A stretch of 7,509 nucleotides of DNA. It comes from an uncultured Clostridia bacterium (GTDB lineage: Bacteria > Bacillota > Clostridia > Oscillospirales > CAG-272). Under the pieces are notes generated by a model. That model was not told the DNA's origin. It saw only the letters and a program-made list of their open reading frames with translations, and ran no database searches. Of the stretch, positions 1 through 5,885 are shown one piece after another; the stretch's first letter is position 1; the number at the start of each line of letters is the position of its first letter. The position numbers and the translations under genes were made by a program. The stretch spans positions 1 through 7,509 of the forward strand of contig CALDMI010000051.1 in NCBI GenBank assembly GCA_937914815.1. The letters run 5' to 3'.

Positions 1-848
1 AGCACTCCGGTAAATGCACTTCCTATCGACTGATAATACTGCACCACCTGTGTGCCGACACTGTAAACCGCCAATATAGTGGACGACGATGCCACGAGCG
101 AACCTATCAGAACCTGATCCACCGTAGAGTTCAGCTGTGTCGCTACCATTTGAAACAGTATCATAGATGAGTATACTACTATCTCTTTTACAAAGCCTAA
201 CTCTATTTCCTTGAACTTGGGGCGAAGTTTTATCCGGAACATAACATAGAAAACGAAAAATCCTCTGCACAGCACGGTCATTATAAGGTTAACGGTAACA
301 ATACCAATGCTACCGAAACCGCATTTCAGCATTACGAGCGTCAGCCCGACGCGGAGAATTATCTGTACTATCGAAGCTCCCTTTGAAACGGCAAATTGCT
401 CATATGCAATGATTGCATTATTGTATGCCGCCGTACCGAGAGTCACCGCCGCATTCAACATTGTTATGAACAGGAGCGTCTGTCCGAGCTTTATCTCCTC
501 CTCGGTAAGCCCCTTTGCAAAGGCATACGGGAAAACGAATATAAGGGCAATTCCCGCAATAACGGCGATGAGCGCTATTACAGCGTAATATATCGTCGCA
601 ACGCCGAGGAATTTGCGCGACTGTTCATGCTCTCCGCAAGCCCGGAACTTCGCGATATAGCGCGTTATCGCATTGCCGACGCCGAGATCAAGAAGCAGAA
701 GATATGCGACAACAGAGGCTGAAAGCTTGTATACTCCGTATTCCGCCTGCCCGAGGGTTCTTATTATAAACGGGGTGAGCAAAAGAGTTGACAACACCTC
801 GAATATCATCATTACATATGAGAGTATAACGCCTGTTTTACGATTCAT
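1..848 (-). CDS. Wzx-type polysaccharide flippase, N-terminal part (cut at left edge)
   Basis: Open reading frame of 282 codons from an ATG at 848 that runs off the left edge, so the C-terminal part (probably 150-200 residues) is missing. It begins MNRKTGVILSYVMMIFEVLS and continues TPFIIRTLGQAEYGVYKLSA and LLLLDLGVGNAITRYIAKFR (50-69), the standard opening of the oligosaccharide flippase (MOP/RfbX-like) family. About eight hydrophobic segments can be seen by eye, roughly at 8-30, 43-62, 83-107, 125-147, 158-177, 180-204, 222-240 and 247-265. The protein should move the undecaprenyl-linked repeat unit to the outer face. It overlaps the end of the acyltransferase by 11 bp; AGGA touches the ATG directly, which is closer than usual, so initiation may depend on coupling to the upstream gene. 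A tandem ATG pair at codons 13-14 is an alternative start but has no ribosome site and would cut the first helix. Confidence 0.92.
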   Translation of the reverse strand, partial: MNRKTGVILSYVMMIFEVLSTLLLTPFIIRTLGQAEYGVYKLSASVVAYLLLLDLGVGNAITRYIAKFRACGEHEQSRKFLGVATIYYAVIALIAVIAGIALIFVFPYAFAKGLTEEEIKLGQTLLFITMLNAAVTLGTAAYNNAIIAYEQFAVSKGASIVQIILRVGLTLVMLKCGFGSIGIVTVNLIMTVLCRGFFVFYVMFRIKLRPKFKEIELGFVKEIVVYSSMILFQMVATQLNSTVDQVLIGSLVASSSTILAVYSVGTQVVQYYQSIGSAFTGV

Positions 849-1389
849 TCCTGAACTTTATAACCTTCGCAGGGGTTCCGACGGCAATGGCATTCTCGGG
901 TATCTCTCCCTTTACGAGACTTGCCGCACCGATAATCGCACCGTCATGAATGTGCGAACCTTTCAGAATTTTTGAGCCTGCCGCGATCCAGACATCCTCG
1001 CCTATCGTGACCGGCGCTACCGTGTTCTTCTGATTACGGATCAATTCTCCCGCATGAGTTCCATGATCCACATCAATGATGTAAGACTGAGCCGCTATCA
1101 AGGTATTTTTGCCGATAGAGACCCCGCCGCCCGCTTTTGAAGCATATACCATTGTACCGTTTCCTATATCGACATTATCGCCTATATCAATGAGTCCATC
1201 TCCAAAAAGCATAACATCCGGATAAATCGTAACATGGTGACCGAGTTTTATATTGCAATTTATCAGCGTAATTTTTCCAACTATTGAAAAATCCTTATGC
1301 TTGCATCCGATTTTTTTACGAAAAACATACTTGCGATATTCATTTTGAATTTTTCTGATTGCTTTGTCAAAAAAAAGGATCAAATTCAT
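838..1389 (-). CDS. Hexapeptide-repeat (left-handed beta-helix) O-acyltransferase
   Basis: 183-residue acyltransferase of the LbH family (serine O-acetyltransferase / maltose acetyltransferase / WbbJ-like group), acting in the cytoplasm with acetyl-CoA as the likely donor. Its probable role is O-acetylation of a sugar in the repeat unit. An N-terminal basic, amphipathic stretch (MNLILFFDKAIRKIQNEYRK) precedes imperfect hexapeptide turns: ITLINCNIKLGHHVTI (40-55), LIDIGDNVDIGNGTMV (66-81), VSIGKNTLIAAQSYI (90-104), VTIGEDVWIAAGSKILKG (127-144) and HDGAIIGAASLV (148-159). DVDHGTHAGE at 106-115 is the active-site loop with His109 as the expected base, and VGTPAKVI (170-177) is the usual C-terminal signature. 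GGAG 8 nt before the ATG, plus an ATGA overlap with the upstream gene, support the start. An 8-T tract in codons 5-7 is a possible slippage site. An N-acetyltransferase acting on an amino sugar is the main alternative. Confidence 0.92.
   Translation of the reverse strand: MNLILFFDKAIRKIQNEYRKYVFRKKIGCKHKDFSIVGKITLINCNIKLGHHVTIYPDVMLFGDGLIDIGDNVDIGNGTMVYASKAGGGVSIGKNTLIAAQSYIIDVDHGTHAGELIRNQKNTVAPVTIGEDVWIAAGSKILKGSHIHDGAIIGAASLVKGEIPENAIAVGTPAKVIKFRNES
1369..1376. repeat. 8-nt A/T homopolymer near the 5' end of the acyltransferase gene
   Basis: The plus strand has eight consecutive A; the minus-strand gene reads C-TTTTTTTT-GAC in codons 5-8 (Leu-Phe-Phe-Asp). A one-base change here would shift the frame within the first ten codons and disable the enzyme. 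Confidence 0.7.
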
Positions 1390-2549
1390 TGTTCACTCTC
1401 CAGTAACCGGGCAATATCATTGCGAAATTCAGAGTCAAGCTCCGATATTATTTTTCTGCCGTCATACCCGTCGTTCATATCGACAGACATGATAGCCCGC
1501 GCTATCTCCTCCGGCGTCTGCGTGTCGTAGTAATACATATATTTCCCGATGGCAGAGCCCTCAATGGCGGGTATGCGAATACTCACTACACGCAAGCCGT
1601 TTGCCATATATGAGAGTATCTTTGACGGGAAAGAGGTGGCATTGAATGCCGCGTCCGGGTTCTGAGTGCTGAGCCCTATGTCACAGCGCTGAATAAATTT
1701 TATGTACTCCTCGCCGGAGAGCAGACCGTCATATGTGACCGTTGCGGCGGCGTTTTTTGAAACGCTGTCGACTGTATTTTTGATGGATTGTGTATCCGCC
1801 TCATTGCCGAAGCCTAAAATGTGTATATGATAGCCAACAGGGAGATGCGCCGCCGCCGCCGCCGCCGTTGCGCCCCCTTTTCTGGGGTCAAAGGTCCCTG
1901 CGTAAACGCAGTGAACGGTTTTGTGTACTCCTGCTTTTCCGCTACCCGGGAAAATGTTATTTTCCCTCTCCGGCTCGACCTTGTATGTGCCGTGGATAAG
2001 CGTCATCGGCTTATCTTTCGTATTTATTTTGTCATCAAGAAGTGCGGTTGGGAAGATATACGAGTCCGCAAGGCGGAAGAATTTTTCCTCCTTTACCTTG
2101 TCCGCTGCCCGTCCGGTGACATCCGCATAAATCTCCTCCACCTCGAGTATCAGTCTGAAACCGACTTTCTTTTTTGCCTTTTCAATAAGCGGCATATATG
2201 CGACCGAATGATAGGCTATCAGAATATCATCGGCAGTGAGATTTCTGACAACGAAACGGTATACCTCCCTTAAGGAATACCTCCGGCTTATGACCCGTTT
2301 TATCCGGTTCCCCCACGGCAGAGTAGCAAACAGGTGCAACCTGCTTTTCTCGCCTATTTTCACGCATTTTGCGGGGTATTTTACGGGGTTCATAGTATGT
2401 GACGCGGAGATGACATCCACGGCATGACCGCATTTTTCAATAGCCTCGATTATATATGTCATCTTATTTGTCGCGGCGAGGACGCAGTTTCTGTTCTCCG
2501 ACCTGTTTTCCGAAGTGTCATAAAATCCGAGATAATATATCTTTCCCAT
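1386..2549 (-). CDS. GT4-like glycosyltransferase with poly-alanine tract
   Basis: 387-residue predicted GT-B glycosyltransferase. I placed the start at the ATG at 2549 (MGKIYYLGFYDTSENR), which has GGGAG 10 nt upstream and lies 7 bp after the preceding stop. A longer frame begins at 2615, but its extra 22 residues overlap the end of the EpsG-like gene and look like shadow sequence. The N-terminal domain includes TADDILIAYHSVAYMPLI (105-122) and ILEVEEIYADV (134-144). The C-terminal donor domain has VYAGTFDPRKGGATAAAAAA (215-234), YHIHILGFGNEAD (240-252) and NATSFPSKILSYMANGLRVV (303-322). The last segment occupies the place of the GT4 EX7E motif, but the second Glu position is Ser313, so the catalytic motif is a variant. 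Residues 229-234 are six consecutive GCG alanines. The stop overlaps the acyltransferase ATG by 4 bp (ATGA). Donor and acceptor are unknown. Confidence 0.9.
   Translation of the reverse strand: MGKIYYLGFYDTSENRSENRNCVLAATNKMTYIIEAIEKCGHAVDVISASHTMNPVKYPAKCVKIGEKSRLHLFATLPWGNRIKRVISRRYSLREVYRFVVRNLTADDILIAYHSVAYMPLIEKAKKKVGFRLILEVEEIYADVTGRAADKVKEEKFFRLADSYIFPTALLDDKINTKDKPMTLIHGTYKVEPERENNIFPGSGKAGVHKTVHCVYAGTFDPRKGGATAAAAAAHLPVGYHIHILGFGNEADTQSIKNTVDSVSKNAAATVTYDGLLSGEEYIKFIQRCDIGLSTQNPDAAFNATSFPSKILSYMANGLRVVSIRIPAIEGSAIGKYMYYYDTQTPEEIARAIMSVDMNDGYDGRKIISELDSEFRNDIARLLESEQ
1849..1867. repeat. GCC/GGC trinucleotide repeat inside the GT4-like gene
   Basis: Six consecutive gcc units plus one g on the plus strand. 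In the minus-strand gene they read as six GCG alanine codons (residues 229-234) right after the AGTFDPRKGGAT motif. Any gain or loss of whole units would keep the frame and change only the alanine count. Confidence 0.8.
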
Positions 2550-2556
2550 AAACGGA

Positions 2557-3630
2557 TTACTCCCAAAAGAACTTATACGGCAGAACGCCGCTTCCCCTCG
2601 AGCTGAAGAGCACAAAATAGGCTATAAAAACAATGCAAATCCCGAAGGAGACGAGAGCACGGTACCGTCTGTTAAGTCTCCCGAGCGCCTTTGGAAGCAG
2701 TATTACGCCGATTATACTGAAGTACATACTTATGCGGAAAAACTCGCCCATAGCACCTGTCATTGCCTGAAAAGCCATTCCGATGGCATAAATCGAGATC
2801 AGATGACTTGCCTCATCGTCCCATTTTAATGATTTCCAAAGAAGTATTATCGACACCGCAAAAATAACAATCTGTATAAGCAATCCCGTGATATTTACAC
2901 TTGATATATAGCTTGTACCGTATGCATCATACATATCATCAAGCAAAATTGATGAGAAAAACTCAAATATTCTCTTCTGGAAAACATATGCAAGCGCTAT
3001 CATAGCAGGCGCAACAACGATCATGGATTTTCTGAATTTGACTATCTTGAACGGAAGTATGAAAACAAATATCAAAGCCGTGGTGTGAAATGTAGCGGCA
3101 AGAGCCGTGAGAAGCAGAAATTTGAGATATTTCCGCTCCTTTTGAGCTGTATAGGCATACATCAGAATACTCATAGCAATGGTCTGTTTTATGCCTGTCA
3201 TAAAGAAAAACATGAAGCCAAGAGAGAGGAGCATAATCTGGCTCATGCAATAGTCGTCCGAGTTGTTAAGGAGAAAACGGTATATCGAGATGCCGACAAA
3301 TACCGCTATCGTCGAGAGATACACCGTGTAATTCGTCGGCGCGATGTATGACATGACCTTGTTGAAGATATAGAAACCGTACACATATCCGTCGGAAAAC
3401 AGGCTCTTCAGATTCTGATAGCGATAGGACAAGAACTTATCTACATATCTCACTGTATCTGTTCCGACGCTCGAATTTTTAAGTCCCATTATAAGAGTGA
3501 GATAGATTATCGGTATAAGGAGCGTCAGTGCACGGCTTTTCCGATAATTTATCCGACTTATATTCCCACCGTATGCGCAGATAAATGCCGGGAAGCAAAC
3601 CAAAAAAATATAAACGATAAATACTGTCAA
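2557..3630 (-). CDS. EpsG-family polytopic membrane protein, probable repeat-unit polymerase (Wzy-like)
   Basis: 357-residue hydrophobic protein with roughly ten membrane-spanning stretches by eye, beginning with MTVFIVYIFLVCFPAFICAY. EpsG-family proteins are thought to polymerise flipped oligosaccharide units on the outer face of the membrane in Gram-positive and Bacteroidetes exopolysaccharide loci. Family-like marks are GLKNSSVGTDTVRYV (49-63) after the second membrane segment, GIKQTIAMSI (146-155), ATFHTTAL (179-186, His182) and FFRISMYFS (297-305, Arg299). The start is a TTG, not ATG. It is supported by an excellent ribosome site (GGAGG, 7 nt spacing) and by the 4-bp overlap with the upstream stop; the next in-frame ATG would remove the first 47 residues, including the first membrane segment. 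Between GT genes and with a flippase downstream, it fits the polymerase role, but an O-antigen-ligase-like role is not excluded by sequence alone. Confidence 0.88.
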   Translation of the reverse strand: MTVFIVYIFLVCFPAFICAYGGNISRINYRKSRALTLLIPIIYLTLIMGLKNSSVGTDTVRYVDKFLSYRYQNLKSLFSDGYVYGFYIFNKVMSYIAPTNYTVYLSTIAVFVGISIYRFLLNNSDDYCMSQIMLLSLGFMFFFMTGIKQTIAMSILMYAYTAQKERKYLKFLLLTALAATFHTTALIFVFILPFKIVKFRKSMIVVAPAMIALAYVFQKRIFEFFSSILLDDMYDAYGTSYISSVNITGLLIQIVIFAVSIILLWKSLKWDDEASHLISIYAIGMAFQAMTGAMGEFFRISMYFSIIGVILLPKALGRLNRRYRALVSFGICIVFIAYFVLFSSRGSGVLPYKFFWE

Positions 3631-4844
3631 TTTGCTCCCTCCCCGATAAGGCTCGAATAAACCGCACGATACGCGGCTGTGTTTTTGCTCTTATCAAACA
3701 TTTTTTCCGCCCTTTCACGGCAGTGTGACGCGTAATTCTCTTTTCCCTTTTGCAATACTTCTCTGAGCGCAGTCAGAACTTCATCCACATCGGCGTTGCG
3801 CTCCACCACGGCTCCGCATAAGTTGTCCAAAAGCTCCGGATTTGCCGTGCCGGTATTCGTCACAACCGGTGTCCCGCATGCCATAGCCTCTGCGACCACC
3901 TTTCCGAAGGTTTCCTCCGCAGACAGTTGCAGAAATACATCAGCCGCATTATAGTAGGTAACCAATTCCCCGACATCAGCCGTTGCCGGCACGGATATGA
4001 TATTGTCCGGAAGCACTATGTCCGGCATATTACCTACAAGGACTATCCGCTCGTCGTCATTTATCCTCTCTGAGAGAGAAATAAAACCGTCGAGCCCCTT
4101 GTTGTTGCTCCACCCGCTCGCGACTCCGAGAATTATCTTCTTCCCGGTGAGCCCGAGTTTTTCTTTCGCCGCCACGTCGCTTTCCGGACGAAAAATATCA
4201 AGGTCTATCCAGTTGTATATCCGCTCAATGATTTTTGCCCTTGCAAACATGGGCGATTTTTTCGCCTCGCCGGTAATCCAGTCGGACACGCCTATAACGG
4301 CGAGGCGCGGAATTGCACTCCACCCGTTTTTTTTGTCATACCACATCTTTCTCGTGCGGTCGAAAAACCAACTGGGATTATCACATTTTAGCTTCGGGCA
4401 ATCATGACATCCGCTCTGCCACCTGTCGCACCCAATCGATGTATAATGCGTGCATTTCCCGGTATATACAAAGCAGTCATGCAATGTGACAACTGTTGCT
4501 ATGTCATGTTTCGCAAGATAGCGGAGAACTCTGTTAATATTCAGATAGTTCGCGTGCATATTTCTCAGGTGTACGACATCAGGTTTCATCCGCCGTATCA
4601 GGCGAAAAAATTTCGATGTAGATACGGGCGAAAAATACCCCTGCTTTCCGGTCACGCGCGAAAGAAAAGCGTGGAGCTTACATTCCCACGCGGGAGATAT
4701 ACAAAAAGCGTTATTGCTTTGCGGTCCGACGGAATATGCGGTGAAACACTCATCGCCAATGCCGGTCAGATAATCCGCAATCTCGCTGCAGCTTCTGCCC
4801 GTGCTCGATATTTTGTTCACCGCATTGACCTGTAAAACTCTCAT
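3627..4844 (-). CDS. Family 4 glycosyltransferase with Cys-rich segment
   Basis: 405-residue GT-B glycosyltransferase, probably retaining, adding a sugar to the lipid-linked repeat unit in the cytoplasm. I chose the ATG at 4844, because MRVLQVNAVNKISSTGR is the normal N-terminus of this family and it lies 4 bp after the preceding stop; an upstream in-frame ATG at 4898 would add 18 residues that overlap the previous gene and look unrelated. The ribosome site is weak (AAAGAACGG). The N-terminal acceptor domain holds MKPDVVHLRNMHANYLN (86-102) and a Cys-rich stretch (Cys124, 131, 139, 146, 149, 154). The C-terminal donor domain has GVASGWSNNKGLDGF (240-254) and the EX7E motif with Glu311 and Glu319 in EETFGKVVAEAMACGTPVV. 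These are standard marks of GT4 enzymes. Its stop codon overlaps the TTG start of the EpsG-like gene by 4 bp. Specificity is unknown. An 8-A tract lies in codons 170-173. Confidence 0.94.
   Translation of the reverse strand: MRVLQVNAVNKISSTGRSCSEIADYLTGIGDECFTAYSVGPQSNNAFCISPAWECKLHAFLSRVTGKQGYFSPVSTSKFFRLIRRMKPDVVHLRNMHANYLNINRVLRYLAKHDIATVVTLHDCFVYTGKCTHYTSIGCDRWQSGCHDCPKLKCDNPSWFFDRTRKMWYDKKNGWSAIPRLAVIGVSDWITGEAKKSPMFARAKIIERIYNWIDLDIFRPESDVAAKEKLGLTGKKIILGVASGWSNNKGLDGFISLSERINDDERIVLVGNMPDIVLPDNIISVPATADVGELVTYYNAADVFLQLSAEETFGKVVAEAMACGTPVVTNTGTANPELLDNLCGAVVERNADVDEVLTALREVLQKGKENYASHCRERAEKMFDKSKNTAAYRAVYSSLIGEGAN
3635..3644 (-). promoter_or_regulatory. Strong ribosome binding site that fixes the TTG start of the EpsG-like gene
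   Basis: The minus strand reads GGGGAGGGAG, followed by CAAA and then the TTG at 3630. The GGAGG core is 7 nt from the TTG, an ideal distance. It lies inside the last codons of the upstream GT4 gene. No ATG is available near by, so this site is the main evidence for the non-ATG start. Confidence 0.8.
4327..4334. repeat. 8-nt A/T homopolymer within the GT4 gene
   Basis: The plus strand has eight consecutive T; the minus-strand gene reads GAC AAA AAA AAC GGG (Asp-Lys-Lys-Asn-Gly, residues 170-174). The zero-frame A-AAA-AAC arrangement is also a slippery heptamer by sequence, though nothing else suggests programmed frameshifting. Confidence 0.7.
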
Positions 4845-4848
4845 AAAT

Positions 4849-5808
4849 TCAACCGTTCTTTCGATTGCGGACAATCTTCCAGTATAATTTTGCGGCAATG
4901 CCCCTTAGTTGTTTTTTCATTCTGAGAATCCCCGCATACATCGCGAGCTTTATTCCGAACGCGTCACGCGATCTCAGCTCACCCTTGTACCTTTTGCCGA
5001 GTTCCCGTTGCTTATTTATGACCGAGTAGACATAAAAATCTTTTATTACTTCCGTTCGTCCGTCAGACACTACCTTATCAAAAAGTGCATCCGCGACCTT
5101 TGCCGTCTCCTCGGCGTAGCTTCCCGCCTCTCTGACAGTGACCTGCGCACGGTGAACTCTGTTCATAACGAGCTGTTCGTTTCCGATACGGTAAAGATCA
5201 GCACCTGACAAAGCCGCGCGAATCCAGTATTCCTTATCGAGTATGAATTTCAATCCGGCAGAAAACTCTCCGACACGGCAAATTACATCCTTTGGGATGA
5301 GCAATCCGCACCCGTTTAGAGACGAACCGAACAGCACCCGCTTGACAAAGGAGTCACTGCTATAAAAACCTATGTCCTTTGCGCTTGGGTGGCTGATCTC
5401 TTCGCCGTTTTCATCGATTATCTTTGCTTCGCAGGATATGATTGTATTGTGTGGGTTCAGCTGATTTGCGGTAACACATGCAAGCTCCCGTTCTATCTTG
5501 TTATGCTCATACACATCGTCATGCGAGAGCCACGAAAACCACTCGCCGCGCATCTTTGATATTCCGAAATTCAAAGCAGATGCACAACCGCCGTTTTCCT
5601 TTTTGAAATACCTGATCCGATCGCCGTATGAAAGAGCTATCTCTTCGCTCGCCCCATCGTCAGGCGACCCGTCATTTACGACTATTACCTCTGTATTTTC
5701 ATAGGTCTGTGCCAGAGCTGAGTCAATGGCAATTCTCATGTAATTTGCGCCCTTGTATACAGGAATAATTATCGAAACCAGCGGTCTGTAATCCATCACT
5801 GTGATCAT
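4849..5808 (-). CDS. Family 2 glycosyltransferase (GT-A fold)
   Basis: 319-residue inverting-type glycosyltransferase that should transfer one sugar of the repeat unit on the cytoplasmic face; donor and acceptor cannot be read. The GT2 domain starts almost at once: PLVSIIIPVYKG (9-20), VIVVNDGSPDDG (41-52, with the nucleotide-binding Asp46), ENGGCASALNFGI (71-83) and the DXD-equivalent SWLSHDDVY (92-100, Asp97-Asp98). FILDKEYWIRAA at 188-199 fits the acceptor-side catalytic region. The last 80 residues are basic (MKKQLRGIAAKLYWKIVRNRKNG-like tail, positions 297-319) and may touch the membrane. The start is uncertain. The ATG at 5808 has AAAGG only 3 nt before it, while a second in-frame ATG at 5796 gives MDYRPLVSIIIP, a more usual N-terminus; the difference is four residues. 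It follows the 77-bp gap after the epimerase and is the first gene of the assembly block. The next gene starts 4 bp after its stop. Confidence 0.93.
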   Translation of the reverse strand: MITVMDYRPLVSIIIPVYKGANYMRIAIDSALAQTYENTEVIVVNDGSPDDGASEEIALSYGDRIRYFKKENGGCASALNFGISKMRGEWFSWLSHDDVYEHNKIERELACVTANQLNPHNTIISCEAKIIDENGEEISHPSAKDIGFYSSDSFVKRVLFGSSLNGCGLLIPKDVICRVGEFSAGLKFILDKEYWIRAALSGADLYRIGNEQLVMNRVHRAQVTVREAGSYAEETAKVADALFDKVVSDGRTEVIKDFYVYSVINKQRELGKRYKGELRSRDAFGIKLAMYAGILRMKKQLRGIAAKLYWKIVRNRKNG

Positions 5809-5885
5809 TCACCTTTCAGCTGAGTTGATATGACAAATACGAGAGAAACGACACAGGTACCGCCAGTACCCTCGCAGCACCTATG
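5809..5885 (-). other. 77-bp intergenic gap between the sugar-nucleotide pair and the assembly genes
   Basis: This is the only real gap in the window. It holds a short inverted repeat (ggtac-cgcca-gtacc, 5856-5870: 5-bp stem, 5-nt loop) and an 8-bp palindrome (tcagctga, 5816-5823) just upstream of the weak ribosome site of the GT2 gene. There is no U-tract after the hairpin, so it does not look like an intrinsic terminator, and no clear -35/-10 pair is visible. It may be an mRNA processing or spacing element, or a scar of modular assembly. Confidence 0.4.

Noticed and set aside
307..975. Overlapping plus-strand open frames.
   Set aside because: They are antisense to the flippase and the end of the acyltransferase, both of which read cleanly with strong family motifs.
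1790..2273. Plus-strand frames with poly-Pro or poly-Arg runs.
   Set aside because: The runs are simply the GCC repeat read in other frames, antisense to the GT4-like gene.
2550..2615. Upstream start at 2615 for the GT4-like gene.
   Set aside because: The extra residues lie within the EpsG-like gene, and the ATG at 2549 has its own GGGAG site and a typical N-terminus.
4845..4898. Upstream ATG at 4898 for the GT4 gene.
   Set aside because: The 18 extra residues overlap the GT2 gene and are unlike the family; the ATG at 4844 gives the normal MRVLQVNAV opening.
5856..5870. Inverted repeat as an intrinsic terminator, or the gap as a T-box or riboswitch.
   Set aside because: The stem is only 5 bp and has no following U-tract; the gap is too short for a T-box or riboswitch and lacks the conserved T-box sequence.
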